DNA from: Amycolatopsis rubida
GTDB lineage: Bacteria; Actinomycetota; Actinomycetes; Mycobacteriales; Pseudonocardiaceae
Direction: 5' to 3'
Length of the DNA stretch: 64,000 bases
Assembly (NCBI RefSeq): GCF_900115345.1
Contig: NZ_FOWC01000002.1
Location: forward strand, 868,001 to 932,000
The position numbers and the translations under genes are program-made. This document shows positions 19,087 through 28,731 of this stretch, piece after piece. The first letter of the stretch is position 1. The number at the start of each line of letters is the position of its first letter. The notes under the pieces are model-generated. The model was not told the origin of the DNA. It searched no databases and was given only the letters and a program-made list of their open reading frames with translations.

Positions 19087-20844
19087 TCACCCCGGATAGA
19101 ACGGATCCGCGTTCTGCATCGAGTGCGCCTGCGGCCGCCACACCTCACCCAGCTCGGTCGCCGTCCACAGCCCTCCGGCGTCCGCGACCACGATCGGCTG
19201 GCTCGGGGCGGACGCGACCGCGCGCACCGGCGCGGTGAGGTTCGAGCTGTTGTAAGCGTCCATCCGCCGCCCGTCGATCGACAGCCGCTGGACTGGCTGC
19301 GAGGGCGAGGACGTCGCGGCCACCAGGGTGTCCGGCGTCGAGCCCCAGTCCACGTCCAGCACGTCCGTCAGCACGCCGGGCTGCAGCACCCGCGGCTCGC
19401 GCAAGGTGACCGTGTCGCTGCTGCGCACCACCGACGCCACGACCAGCTGGCCGTTCACCGTCGCGGCCACGCGGGTGCCGTCCCGGGAAAGCCGCAGGAC
19501 GCCGATCGACCCCAGCGCCAGCAGGTCGTTCGCGTTGACGCTCTGGCGCAGCCAGTGGCCGTTCGGGTCGAGGACCATCCGCGCGATGATCGAATGGTCG
19601 ACGACCGTCCACACCTCGTTCGACGGCCCGGCCCCGATCTGCGCCGGACGCCAGGTCGGGCGGCTCAGCGAACCGCCGCCGAGGTCGACCGTCGGCAGGT
19701 CGCGGCCGAGGTCGCCGATGCGCAGCCGCACGCGGTCGCCGTCCTGCTCGACCACCGCGAGGCGTTTGCCGTCGATCGATTGGGCCGCGCTCACCACCGG
19801 GTACGCACCGTTGCCCACCGCGCCCGCGATCGGGGCGCCGTCGCTGAGCGAGCGGACGCGGCCGCCGACCGTCATCAGGCCGTTCGGCGACGAGGAAGCG
19901 TTGTACGAGGGCAAATCGCTGCTGCGCCAGTATTCGTGGCCTGCCACGAGCGGCGCGCCGTCGGCGAGCAGCCGGATCCGGGTGGACGTGACGGTCTGCA
20001 TCGACAGCACGATCTGCGCGGCGATCAGCGACCGTGTGTCCGGGCCGACGCCGGTGAGCCCGCTCAGCTGCACGGTCAGCGAGCCGTCGTCGTTGTTCTT
20101 CACGTTGTTCTCAAGCGACACCCCGTCGCCGAACAGGTTTTTCACCGCGCCGGTGAGTCCGGCGGAGGGGCCCTGAAGGATCAGGTCCATCACCCGGCCC
20201 GGCATGCCCGACTGCGGTTTCGCCGGGACGTAGCGCAGGTCCGGCGCGAAGGATCCGGAGTCGCCGGAGTAGAAGCTCACCACGACCGGGTTGTAGTTGC
20301 CGTCGAACTCGTCGTCGGTCACCAGCAGCACCGGCGGGGGCGGGCTGGAGATCCGCCATTGGCCGTCGGCCTGCTTGCGCACCTGGAAGGTCTGCTCGGC
20401 GGGGCCGCTGCTGGGGATGAACGCGGAGTCCGCGCTCAGCGTGCCGAGCACCGAACCGCGCACGGTGACCGTGCGGACGTTCGGGTCCGGCGCGGCCGAC
20501 GACGGCGTGGGCGTCGTGGTGGGGCCGGTGCTGGCCGTGGGGTCGTAGACCGTGCTGAAGGTCTTGTCGATGATCGTGAACGAGCGGTTCGGCCGCCACG
20601 CGCCCCGCTGTTTGTCGTCGAGGAACGCCCGCGAGGCCGCGTTGCCCGACCGCGGATCGGCGTTGGCCTTGATGAACAGCCGCACGATGTCGAGCGGTTC
20701 GGCGTTGGCCGGCGGTTCCGGCGCGTTGTTGGCCTGCTGTGGCGCTTTTTCGACCGACACCACGACCGGCAGCGATTCCTGCGGAACGTTCGCGCAGCTC
20801 ACGAGCACCAGTGCGCAGGCGAGAAGGACGAGCACTCGCCTCAC
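19087..20844 (-). CDS. lpqB: Lipoprotein LpqB, partner of MtrAB
   Basis: A 585-residue lipoprotein with a short signal peptide and lipobox LVSC (C17). The N-terminal part holds a GerMN domain; the C-terminal half is a beta-propeller-like LpqB domain (RLAVVEQDGDRVRLRIGDLG, VLRLSRDGTRVAATVNGQLV). LpqB is thought to bind the MtrB sensor outside the membrane and tune its signalling. The GTG start overlaps the mtrB stop (GTGA at 20841-20844), so it is translationally coupled. Family, length and operon position agree. Confidence 0.95.
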   Translation of the reverse strand: MRRVLVLLACALVLVSCANVPQESLPVVVSVEKAPQQANNAPEPPANAEPLDIVRLFIKANADPRSGNAASRAFLDDKQRGAWRPNRSFTIIDKTFSTVYDPTASTGPTTTPTPSSAAPDPNVRTVTVRGSVLGTLSADSAFIPSSGPAEQTFQVRKQADGQWRISSPPPPVLLVTDDEFDGNYNPVVVSFYSGDSGSFAPDLRYVPAKPQSGMPGRVMDLILQGPSAGLTGAVKNLFGDGVSLENNVKNNDDGSLTVQLSGLTGVGPDTRSLIAAQIVLSMQTVTSTRIRLLADGAPLVAGHEYWRSSDLPSYNASSSPNGLMTVGGRVRSLSDGAPIAGAVGNGAYPVVSAAQSIDGKRLAVVEQDGDRVRLRIGDLGRDLPTVDLGGGSLSRPTWRPAQIGAGPSNEVWTVVDHSIIARMVLDPNGHWLRQSVNANDLLALGSIGVLRLSRDGTRVAATVNGQLVVASVVRSSDTVTLREPRVLQPGVLTDVLDVDWGSTPDTLVAATSSPSQPVQRLSIDGRRMDAYNSSNLTAPVRAVASAPSQPIVVADAGGLWTATELGEVWRPQAHSMQNADPFYPG

Positions 20845-22571
20845 TGACCGACCTCCTCCCGGTCCGGGGCCGGATCGGCGAGGATCGCCTCCGGCGCGGG
20901 GTGCAGTTCGGCGACCGACGACGGCGACAGCGTGATCTCCGAAACAGCGTCCGGCGGCGGCAGCACCAGCGGGCTGTCCGCGATCGGCACGCCTTGCCGG
21001 CGCGGCACCACGAGCCGGAAGCACGCACCGTGTCCCGGCTCGCCCCACGCGTCGAGGACGCCGCCGTGCAGCCGCGCGTCCTCCTGGCTGATCGCGAGGC
21101 CGAGCCCGGTACCGCCGGTGCGCCGGTTGCGCGACGGGTCGGCGCGCCAGAACCGGTTGAACACCAGCTCGGCCTCCCCCGCCCGCAGGCCGACGCCGTA
21201 GTCCCGGACGGTGATCGCGACCGCGGACTCGTTCACCGCGACCGTCAGCACCACCGTTTTGCCCTCGCTGTGGTCGACGGCGTTGGCCAGCAGATTGCGC
21301 AGGATCCGTTCGATGCGCCGCGCGTCCACCTCGGCGGAGGTGTCCTCGTCCGGCAACACCAGTTCGACCGCGCTGCCCGCGGTCCCGGCGAGCACCCGCA
21401 CCTGCTCGACCGCGCGCGTCGCGATCGGCCGCACGTCGATGTACTCCGCCGACAGCTCCTCGACACCCGCGTCGAGCCTGCTGATCTCCAGCAGGTCGCC
21501 GAGCAGCGCCTCGAACCGGTCCAGCTCGTCGACGAGCAGCTCGGTCGAGCGGGCCAAGCCGGGCGGGAACTGCTCTCGGGAGGCGTGCAGCACGTCGGCG
21601 GCCATCCGCACGGTGGTGAGCGGGGTGCGCAGCTCGTGTGACACGTCGGAGGTGAACCGGCGCTGCAGTCCGCCGAATTCCTCGAGCTGGCGGATCTGGT
21701 TCTGGATGCTGGCCGCCATGCTGTTGTAGGACACCGCGAGTTTGGCGAGATCGTCCTCGCCCACGACGGCGAGCCGCTGGTCGAGGTCGCCGCCCGCGAA
21801 CTGCTCGGCCGCCGCGACGGCTTGCCGGACCGGCCGCACCACCTGCCGGACCACCAGGTTCGTGATGCCGGCGAGCAACAGCAGCAGCACGATGCCGGCG
21901 ACGAACAACGTGTTCTGCACCGTCGACACGGTGGTCTGCTCGCTGGTGAGCGGGAACAGCAAATACAGCTGCAGCGGGCTGGCCGCGGTCGCCAGCGGGG
22001 TGCCGACGATCAGGTAAGTGGTCCGGGCGCCGTTCTCGTCGACCGTGTGCTCAAGCCGCGCGAGATGGTCGGCCTCGACGAACTGGCGCAGCCGCTCCGG
22101 CACCGCGGGGAACGGCCCGACGTATACCGGGTCGGCATCCGATTGGCCGCGGCCGACGCTGGCCAGCACCGGTTCGAAGGTGCCCGCGGTGGAACCCGCG
22201 CGCGAGGAAGACGTGGTCGAGATCTTCTTGAGCGCGTTCTGCAGGCGCGTGTGCAGCGCCTCCGGGGACTCGCCGCCGATCCCGACCAGTTCGCGCGCGG
22301 CGGTGTCGGCCAGCGCCTGGGTCTGCTCGATCGCGGCGCGGCGCTTGGTGTCCAGCAGCCGTTCGGTGATCTGGTTCTGCAGGACCATGCCCAGCACGAA
22401 CACCACGGCCGAGGACAGCGCGAGCGTCGAGATCGTGACGCGGAACTGCAGCGAGTGCTTCCACAGCTCGTTGAACGCCACCGCGCGGCGGCGGGCGAAA
22501 ACCACGACCCGGGCCGAGAGCCGAGCCGTGGCGCGGGCGGCGGCGCGAAGCCGCCCCGCGAAACCGGTCAT
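20841..22571 (-). CDS. mtrB: Sensor histidine kinase MtrB
   Basis: A 576-residue membrane kinase. An N-terminal transmembrane helix (VTISTLALSSAVVFVLGMVL), an extracytoplasmic sensor domain, a second helix (LFVAGIVLLLLLAGITNLVV) and a HAMP domain precede the HisKA motif FTSDVSHELRTPLTTVR (His near residue 308) and the HATPase with NLLANAVDHSEG, DYGVGL and GGTGLGLAI. It controls MtrA in cell division and envelope homeostasis. ATG at 22571, 7 bases after the mtrA stop; overlaps lpqB. Confidence 0.97.
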   Translation of the reverse strand: MTGFAGRLRAAARATARLSARVVVFARRRAVAFNELWKHSLQFRVTISTLALSSAVVFVLGMVLQNQITERLLDTKRRAAIEQTQALADTAARELVGIGGESPEALHTRLQNALKKISTTSSSRAGSTAGTFEPVLASVGRGQSDADPVYVGPFPAVPERLRQFVEADHLARLEHTVDENGARTTYLIVGTPLATAASPLQLYLLFPLTSEQTTVSTVQNTLFVAGIVLLLLLAGITNLVVRQVVRPVRQAVAAAEQFAGGDLDQRLAVVGEDDLAKLAVSYNSMAASIQNQIRQLEEFGGLQRRFTSDVSHELRTPLTTVRMAADVLHASREQFPPGLARSTELLVDELDRFEALLGDLLEISRLDAGVEELSAEYIDVRPIATRAVEQVRVLAGTAGSAVELVLPDEDTSAEVDARRIERILRNLLANAVDHSEGKTVVLTVAVNESAVAITVRDYGVGLRAGEAELVFNRFWRADPSRNRRTGGTGLGLAISQEDARLHGGVLDAWGEPGHGACFRLVVPRRQGVPIADSPLVLPPPDAVSEITLSPSSVAELHPAPEAILADPAPDREEVGQ

Positions 22572-22578
22572 CGGCGGA

Positions 22579-23256
22579 TCACGGCGGGCCGGCCTTGTAC
22601 CCGACCCCGCGCACCGTCAGCACCACCTCAGGATGCTCCGGGTCCTTCTCCACCTTCGAGCGAAGGCGCTGGACGTGCACGTTCACCAGCCGGGTGTCGG
22701 CCGCGTGCCGGTAGCCCCACACCTGTTCGAGCAGCACCTCGCGGGTGAACACCTGGCGCGGCTTGCGGGCCAGCGCCACGAGCAGGTCGAACTCGAGCGG
22801 CGTCAGCGGGATCGCCTTGCCTTCGCGGGTGACCTCGTGCCCGGGAACGTCGATCGCGAGGTCACCGATGGTGAGCGATTCGGCGGGCTCGGCCTCGGTG
22901 CGGCGCATCCGGGCGCGCACGCGGGCGACGAGTTCTTTCGGCTTGAACGGCTTGACCACGTAGTCGTCGGCACCGGACTCGAGCCCGAGCACGATGTCCA
23001 CGGTGTCGCTCTTGGCGGTGAGCATGACGATGGGCACGCCGGACTCGGCGCGGATCGCCTTGCACACGTCGATGCCGTTCATGCCGGGCAGCATGAGGTC
23101 GAGCAGGACGAGGTCCGGTTTCAGCTCCCGCAGCGCGGGCAGCGCCCGCGAACCGTCCGCGACCACCGCGGTGTCGAACCCCTCGCCGCGCAGGACGATG
23201 GTGAGCATCTCCGCCAGCGCCGGGTCGTCGTCGACCACCAAGACACGTGCCTTCAT
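22579..23256 (-). CDS. mtrA: Response regulator MtrA
   Basis: A 225-residue OmpR/PhoB-type regulator. The receiver has the acidic pocket VVDDDPALAEM, the phosphorylated aspartate in LVLLDLMLPGMNGIDVC, the switch threonine in IVMLTAKSD and lysine in VVKPFKPKEL. The winged helix carries LTPLEFDLLVALARKPRQVF and VNVHVQRLRSKVEKDPEHPE, almost identical to mycobacterial MtrA. MtrA binds the replication origin and division and envelope genes. ATG at 23256 is used; an in-frame GTG at 23262 is also possible. First gene of mtrA-mtrB-lpqB. Confidence 0.97.
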   Translation of the reverse strand: MKARVLVVDDDPALAEMLTIVLRGEGFDTAVVADGSRALPALRELKPDLVLLDLMLPGMNGIDVCKAIRAESGVPIVMLTAKSDTVDIVLGLESGADDYVVKPFKPKELVARVRARMRRTEAEPAESLTIGDLAIDVPGHEVTREGKAIPLTPLEFDLLVALARKPRQVFTREVLLEQVWGYRHAADTRLVNVHVQRLRSKVEKDPEHPEVVLTVRGVGYKAGPP

Positions 23257-23429
23257 GACCACATGTTCGCACTACCGCCCGCACCCGTGCGCACGACCCG
23301 CGCGTTTGACCACCGGAAAGATCAAGATCACCGGCCCGGTTGGGCCATCCGGACGCCTCGGGCGTCCGGCCGCGACGGGATTCGCCCGCTCAGCCGAACA
23401 GATCGCAGCCGAACGGTTACTGTTGCGCT

Positions 23430-24215
23430 ATGCGGAACCAGGACTCGGGAAACGCAACGGGAAGCGCGGTGCAGTCCGTCGACCGGGCGATCACGGTCCT
23501 GGAGCTGCTGGCCCGCAATGGCGAAATCGGCATCACCGAGATCGCGGGCGAGCTGGGCGTGCACAAGTCCACCGCGTCCCGGCTGCTGAGCGTGCTGGAG
23601 GCGCACGGGCTGGTCGAGCAGCTTGGCGAACGCGGCAAGTACGCGATCGGGTTCGGCGTCGTCCGGCTGGCGGGCGCCGCGACCGGCCGGATGGACCTGG
23701 CGAAGCTCGGCAGGCAGACCTGCCAGTCGCTCGCCGAGGAACTGGGCGAGACGGTCAACATCGCGATCGCCGACGACGGCGTAGCGATCAACATCAGCCA
23801 GGCCCGCGGGTCGGCGGCGATCACCACGCAGAACTGGACCGGGCAGCGCACGCCGTTGCACGCCACGTCCAGCGGCAAGGTCCTGCTCGCCGCGATGGAC
23901 GACGCCGAGCGCAAGCGGATGCTCGCGCACGAACTGGAGCAGTACACGCCGCGCACCACAGTCGACCGGGACGAGCTGGCGGCCGAACTGGATCGCGTCG
24001 CCGAGGACGGCTACGCGGCCTCCTTCGAGGAGCTGGAGCTGGGCATGCACGCGGTCGCGGTGCCGGTGCGCGGCCCCGGCGGCGAGGTCGTCGCGGCGAT
24101 GAGCGCGTCCGGCCCGTCCTACCGGTTGTCCAAACAGCGGATCCGGCAGATCGTCGCGCCGATGGCGGAGGCGGCCCGGGAGCTTTCCGCTCAGCTTGGC
24201 TACTTTTCCGCGTGA
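23430..24215 (+). CDS. IclR-family transcriptional regulator
   Basis: A 261-residue regulator. The N-terminal winged helix-turn-helix is SVDRAITVLELLARNGEIGI and VHKSTASRLLSVLEAHGLVE; the C-terminal IclR effector domain includes RTPLHATSSGKVLLAAM and VAVPVRGPGGEVVAAMSASG. It lies upstream of two amine-oxidase flavoprotein genes in the same direction, with 181 bases between, and probably controls them; that is inference. A TTACTG-like -10 is close to the ATG at 23430, so the mRNA may be nearly leaderless. It starts the block that interrupts mtrA and tmk. Confidence 0.9.
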   Translation: MRNQDSGNATGSAVQSVDRAITVLELLARNGEIGITEIAGELGVHKSTASRLLSVLEAHGLVEQLGERGKYAIGFGVVRLAGAATGRMDLAKLGRQTCQSLAEELGETVNIAIADDGVAINISQARGSAAITTQNWTGQRTPLHATSSGKVLLAAMDDAERKRMLAHELEQYTPRTTVDRDELAAELDRVAEDGYAASFEELELGMHAVAVPVRGPGGEVVAAMSASGPSYRLSKQRIRQIVAPMAEAARELSAQLGYFSA

Positions 24216-24396
24216 CCCGGCGGCCGCGGCGGCTCTCTTGACAGCGCGCCCGCGATCCCGCAATTTGTGAGTTGCAGCAGACGGAACACCGATCTCCATC
24301 CGCAACGCGTCCGTTCCCCGGCGGGGCGTTCCGGCATGCCTGTCTCGTCCCGAGCCGGGCCGTCCGCGACGGCCGGCAGGCAGGAGGTACCTCGCG

Positions 24397-26634
24397 ATGG
24401 CGGTGCGACCGCGGGTGGTTGTGCTCGGCGCCGGGCTCCTCGGTTGCGCGGTCGCCGACGAGCTGACCGAACGCGGCTGGACGGACGTCACCGTCCTCGA
24501 ACCGGAACCGGCGGTCGCTTCCGCCGGGCCGGGGCTGCTCTTCCGCACGCACGCCGACCGCACGGCGTCCGAGTTCGCCAGGTACACCGCGGAGAAGTAC
24601 AGCGGGCTGACCGTCGACGGCGGCTGGTGTTTCCAGCCGGTCGGGAGCCTCGAACTCGCGACCTCGCCCGAGCAGCTTTCCCGGCTGCGGCAACGGCTTG
24701 GCTGGGCGACGTCGTCCGGCGTGCGCGGCTACCTGCGCGAACCGGGCGAATGCGCCCAGCTGCACCCGCTGCTCGACTCCGCGAAGGTGTTCGGCGGCCT
24801 GCACATTCCCGGCGACGGGCTGGTCAAACCGATCCGCGCGGCGCTCGCCCAGGCTCGTCGCGCGACCGAGCGGGGCGCGAAATTCCTTACCGGGCAAGAG
24901 ATTGTCGAGATCGCACGCACGGCGGGCCGGGTGACCGCGGTGGCGACCGCGACCGATCGGTTCCGCGCCGACGTGGTCATCTCGTGCACCGGAGTGCGCG
25001 GGCCGCAGTTCGGCCGCCTGGTCGATCTCGCGGTGCCGGTGGTGCCGATCGCCGTCGAGCACGCGCGGACCACCCCGCTGGCGCAGCTCGCCGGGGACAA
25101 CGACCACTTCACCGAGGCGGACAAACCGATCCTGCGCGGAGCCGGGCTGTCGCTGCGCGAACACGTCGACCGGCTGGGCATCAGTGCGCTGGGTCCGGTC
25201 GAGACCGACGCCGCGTTCGCTCCGGCGGGCTTCGAGGAGTCGTGGACGGCCGCGCTCGGATTGGTGCCCGCGCTCGCCGACGCGAAGGTCGAGGAGGGCG
25301 TCCGGCAGCTGGTCCCGGGTACGCCGGACGGATTGCCGCTGCTGGGCGAACATCCGGATCTCGACGGGTTCTGGGTCGCCGAAGCGGTGGACTGCGCGTG
25401 GTCCGCCGGGGTCGCGCGGGAGCTGACGCGCTGGCTCATCGAGGGGCAAGCGCACCTCGACCTGCACTCCGTCGACCTCGCTCGGTTCGATCGGCTGCAG
25501 CTCGCGCCCGGCCGGGTGCGGGAGCGGAGTTTGGCGGCGGCGGGCCATCCGCGACCGGCGGCGGAACCGGTGCGGACCACGCCCTGCTACGAACGCGAGG
25601 TCGCGCTGGGCGCGGAGTTTCGCGAGGAAGACGGCTGGGCGCGGCCGCAGCAGTACCCCTCTGGCGGACGCGCGGAGGCAGTCGCGGCTCGCAGCCGGGT
25701 GGCGTTGTTCGATCTGACCCCGCGGCGGCGGCTGGAGATCACCGGTCGCGGCGCGCTGCCGTTCCTGCAGACGATGACCACCAACCAGCTCGACCGGCCG
25801 TCCGGCTCGGTCACCAGCACGTTGCTGCTCGGCGAAGACGGCGGGATCCGCAGCGATCTGACCGTCACCCGGCTTGGCGTGGAGCAGTTTCACGTCGCCG
25901 CGCACCATCATCGGGACGTCGCCTGGCTGCGCCGGCATCTGCCCGGCGACGGCTCGGTCCAGCTGCGCGAAACCACCGGCGGCACCTGCTGTCTCGGCTT
26001 GTGGGGGCCGCTCGCCGAACAGGTGCTGCCCGAACTGTCCACATCGGACTTTCGCGCGTGGCGGACGTACCTCGGCGACGTGCCGGTGACCGTGCTGCGC
26101 GTGTCCGACGTGGGCGAACCCGGCTGGGAGCTGCACACTGGCGCGGATCTCGGCCGGTCGCTGTGGGACGCGCTCTGGTCGGCCGGGCAGCCGTACGGGA
26201 TCGTCGCGGCCGGAGAGGACGCGCTGCGCAGCCTCCGGATGGAGGAAGGCCACCGCACCTGCGGCATCGACGTGACCACCGAGCACGATCCGTACGAGGC
26301 GGGTCTCGGGTTCGCGGTGCGGATGGACAAGGGCTACTTCCTCGGCCGGGACACGCTTCTCCACCGTTCTCCCTCGAAAGTACGGCGGAAACTGGCGTGC
26401 TTGACCATCGCCAACACGCATTCGGTGATGCAGGGCCGGGAGCCGGTGTACGTCGACGGCCGTCCGGCGGGATACGTCACGAGCGGCGCGTACGGCTACA
26501 CCGTCGACAAAAATCTGGCCTATGCCTGGCTTCCCGTCGAGGACACCCGGCCGCGGTCGCCAGTGGAAATCGAGCACTTCGGAAAACGGCTCGCGGCAAG
26601 GGTGACCGCGGAGCCGCTGAGGAGCAGCGAATGA
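24397..26634 (+). CDS. Dimethylglycine oxidase-like FAD/GcvT two-domain oxidoreductase
   Basis: A 745-residue protein with an N-terminal DAO-type FAD domain ([17 protein letters not shown], acidic ribose ligand in VTVLEPE; about 1-360) and C-terminal aminomethyltransferase domains GCV_T and GCV_T_C (MTTNQL near 455, [33 protein letters not shown]). This is the layout of dimethylglycine oxidase/sarcosine dehydrogenase, which demethylate N-methyl amines and pass the methylene to tetrahydrofolate. The position where relatives carry the flavin-linking histidine (HAxGL) reads SAGPGL, so covalent FAD is doubtful. AGGAGG precedes the ATG. Overlaps the next gene by ATGA. The true substrate is unknown. 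Confidence 0.85.
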   Translation: MAVRPRVVVLGAGLLGCAVADELTERGWTDVTVLEPEPAVASAGPGLLFRTHADRTASEFARYTAEKYSGLTVDGGWCFQPVGSLELATSPEQLSRLRQRLGWATSSGVRGYLREPGECAQLHPLLDSAKVFGGLHIPGDGLVKPIRAALAQARRATERGAKFLTGQEIVEIARTAGRVTAVATATDRFRADVVISCTGVRGPQFGRLVDLAVPVVPIAVEHARTTPLAQLAGDNDHFTEADKPILRGAGLSLREHVDRLGISALGPVETDAAFAPAGFEESWTAALGLVPALADAKVEEGVRQLVPGTPDGLPLLGEHPDLDGFWVAEAVDCAWSAGVARELTRWLIEGQAHLDLHSVDLARFDRLQLAPGRVRERSLAAAGHPRPAAEPVRTTPCYEREVALGAEFREEDGWARPQQYPSGGRAEAVAARSRVALFDLTPRRRLEITGRGALPFLQTMTTNQLDRPSGSVTSTLLLGEDGGIRSDLTVTRLGVEQFHVAAHHHRDVAWLRRHLPGDGSVQLRETTGGTCCLGLWGPLAEQVLPELSTSDFRAWRTYLGDVPVTVLRVSDVGEPGWELHTGADLGRSLWDALWSAGQPYGIVAAGEDALRSLRMEEGHRTCGIDVTTEHDPYEAGLGFAVRMDKGYFLGRDTLLHRSPSKVRRKLACLTIANTHSVMQGREPVYVDGRPAGYVTSGAYGYTVDKNLAYAWLPVEDTRPRSPVEIEHFGKRLAARVTAEPLRSSE

Positions 26635-27755
26635 CGCATTACGACGTGATCGTGATCGGTCTCGGCGGAATGGGCAGCGCCGCCGCCTACCGGCTGGCAC
26701 GACGAGGCCAGAAGGTGCTCGGGATCGACCAGTTCGCGCCGGTGCACAACCTCGGTTCGAGCCACGGCGGGTCGCGGATCACGCGGCAGGCGTACCTCGA
26801 AGGTCCGGACTACGTGCCGCTGCTGCTGCGCGCGCACGAGATGTGGGACGCACTCGAACGCGACTCCGGGCGGTCGCTGTTCACCCGCTGCGGCGCGGTG
26901 ATGGGCGGACCGCCGGAGTCGCGCACGATCGCGGGCAGCACGCTTTCCGCGGAGAAGTTCGACATCCCGCACGAAATACTGGACGCGGCCGAGATCCGGC
27001 ACCGGTTCCCCACCATCACCCCGGCCGAGGACGAGGTGGCACTCTGGGAACCGGGTGCCGGTTTCGTCTCGCCGGAGGGAAGCGTCGCCGCGCACCTGCA
27101 ACTCGCCGCGCGCCACGGTGCCGAATTGCACCACGAGGAGCAGGTATTCACGTGGACCAGCACGGAAACCGGGGTGCGCGTCGGCACCGCTTCGAGCTAC
27201 TACACCGCCGAGCGGCTCGTGCTGTGCCCCGGCGCTTGGGCACCCGTGCTGCTCGCGGACCTAGGCGTCGATTTCGAGGTGCGGCGCCAGGTCCAGTACT
27301 GGTTCGAACCAGCGGACGTGCAGCAGTTCACTGATCATCCGGTCTACCTTTGGGAAACCGCTGAAGGCGGCCAGTTCTACGGTTTTCCCGCGCACACCGC
27401 ACAAGGCGTCAAAGTCGCCGTGCACCTTGGCGGCACGCCGTGCACCACCGACACGATCGACCGGCGGGTCCACGACGACGAGGTACGCGCGGTCGCGGAC
27501 GTCGTCGGCTCCCGGATGCCGACGCTCCCGGCGGCCTTCCGCCGAGCGGCGACCTGCCTCTACACGAACACCCCGGACGAACACTTCGTGATCGCCCCGC
27601 ACCCGAAGTATCCGCGAGTGGTGGTGGCGTGCGGGTTTTCCGGGCACGGGTTCAAGTTCGTGCCGGTGATGGGGGAAATCCTCGCGGACCTGGTGGTCGA
27701 CGGGGAGACGCGGCACCCGATCTCGCTGTTTGACCCGGCGAGGTTCACGCCGTAG
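26631..27755 (+). CDS. solA: Monomeric sarcosine oxidase/N-methyl amino acid oxidase
   Basis: A 374-residue flavoprotein of the monomeric sarcosine oxidase/N-methyltryptophan oxidase (MTOX) family. The FAD site [18 protein letters not shown] is followed by [16 protein letters not shown] (H45, R49, R52). C309 in [13 protein letters not shown] matches the covalent flavin cysteine, K261 in GVKVAVH the oxygen-activating lysine. So it should be a working oxidase of a small N-methylated amino acid, giving formaldehyde and peroxide. Translationally coupled to the DMGO-like gene, which suggests consecutive N-demethylation steps, for example dimethylglycine to sarcosine to glycine. The symbol is given by family; substrate unproven. 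Confidence 0.87.
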   Translation: MTHYDVIVIGLGGMGSAAAYRLARRGQKVLGIDQFAPVHNLGSSHGGSRITRQAYLEGPDYVPLLLRAHEMWDALERDSGRSLFTRCGAVMGGPPESRTIAGSTLSAEKFDIPHEILDAAEIRHRFPTITPAEDEVALWEPGAGFVSPEGSVAAHLQLAARHGAELHHEEQVFTWTSTETGVRVGTASSYYTAERLVLCPGAWAPVLLADLGVDFEVRRQVQYWFEPADVQQFTDHPVYLWETAEGGQFYGFPAHTAQGVKVAVHLGGTPCTTDTIDRRVHDDEVRAVADVVGSRMPTLPAAFRRAATCLYTNTPDEHFVIAPHPKYPRVVVACGFSGHGFKFVPVMGEILADLVVDGETRHPISLFDPARFTP

Positions 27756-28647
27756 CGAAGTAGTGCTCTTCAGCCAGATCTTCAAGCAGGCCAGGGTGTT
27801 CCGGCTTCCAGTCGAGGAGTTCACGCGTGCTCGCGGCGGACGTCGGCGCGTCCGACTGCACCATCGGCGCCAGGAACGCGAAGTGCGCCGCGGCTTCCTC
27901 CGGCGCGATGGACTTCGCCGGGACGCCCAGCCGCGCGCCGATCGTCTCAGCGATCTGCCGGAGCGAGATGGCTTCGTCGCCGACGGCGTGCAGCATGGCC
28001 CCGGCCGGAGCCTTCTCCAGGGCCAGCCGGTAGAGCCGGGCCGCGTCGAGCGTGTGACCGGCGGACCAGCGGTTGGCACCCTCGCCGACATACGGGGAAA
28101 CCCCGGCCGCGCGGGCGAAACGGATCATGGCCGGGACGAAACCGTGCTTGTCGAGCGAACTGTGCACCGACGGCGGCAGCCGCACGACTGCCGACCGGAC
28201 ACCGTGGTCAGCGAGCCCGAGCACGTAGTTCTCCGCGTCCACGCGCGGGCCGCCGGGAAGCCGGTCGGCCTCGGTGCCAGCGCGGCCGAGCCCGGCGAGC
28301 ATCAGGGTTCCGGAGGTCGAGACCAGCGGTTTGCCAGTGCCGACGAGAGGTTCGCCGAGCGCCTGGAGCGCGGCGAGATCCGCGTCGACCGCGCTGGCGA
28401 ACTCGCCGCTGGCCATCAGGTCGTGCTTGAACGCCAAGTGCACGACGCCGTCCGCCTCGGCGGCCGCCGCGCGCAGGCCGTCGAGATCGTCGAGGTCGCC
28501 GCGCCGCACCTGCGCACCGCGTTCGGCGAGCGCCGCGGCGGAGGCGTCCGACCGGGCGAGCCCGACCACCTCGTGTCCGGCGGAGAGCAGTTCGGGAACG
28601 AGGGCCGAGCCGACGTGGCCGCTGGCCCCGGTGACGAAAACCCGCAT
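27745..28647 (-). CDS. NAD(P)-dependent SDR/epimerase-family oxidoreductase
   Basis: A 300-residue extended/atypical SDR. The nucleotide-binding start is [20 protein letters not shown]; conserved features include [32 protein letters not shown] and the C-terminal [20 protein letters not shown]. The substrate is unknown. I chose ATG at 28647, because AAAGGA lies upstream at good spacing; an ATG five codons earlier is also in frame. It is divergent from the tetR gene across a 84-base region with two matching operators, so TetR probably represses it. The 3' end overlaps that of solA by 11 bases. Confidence 0.87.
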   Translation of the reverse strand: MRVFVTGASGHVGSALVPELLSAGHEVVGLARSDASAAALAERGAQVRRGDLDDLDGLRAAAAEADGVVHLAFKHDLMASGEFASAVDADLAALQALGEPLVGTGKPLVSTSGTLMLAGLGRAGTEADRLPGGPRVDAENYVLGLADHGVRSAVVRLPPSVHSSLDKHGFVPAMIRFARAAGVSPYVGEGANRWSAGHTLDAARLYRLALEKAPAGAMLHAVGDEAISLRQIAETIGARLGVPAKSIAPEEAAAHFAFLAPMVQSDAPTSAASTRELLDWKPEHPGLLEDLAEEHYFATA

Positions 28648-28665
28648 GGGCTGTCCTTTCACTCA

Positions 28666-28716
28666 TGATGACACCTAGTGCCATCACAGTACGCCTGATG
28701 TCATCCGGTGTCATCA
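28666..28716. promoter_or_regulatory. Paired operator sites in the SDR-tetR divergent promoter
   Basis: Two 21-base quasi-palindromes, at 28666-28686 (TGATGACACC, then TGCCATCA) and, inverted, at 28696-28716, share TGATGACACC and CATCA ends. Their centres are 30 bases apart, about three helical turns. Between a tetR gene and its divergent neighbour this is the expected layout of TetR operators. Inference from position and symmetry. Confidence 0.75.
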
Positions 28717-28731
28717 CCTAGACTGGACGGC

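Noticed and set aside
24267..26630. An open frame continuous with the sarcosine oxidase gene that would make a 1162-residue protein
   Set aside because: The upstream part is only an out-of-frame reading of the DMGO-like gene; the oxidase begins with its FAD motif right after ATG at 26631.
23821..26700. A 959-codon minus-strand frame opposite the DMGO-like gene
   Set aside because: Antisense shadow of a long high-GC gene; no domains and no start signal.
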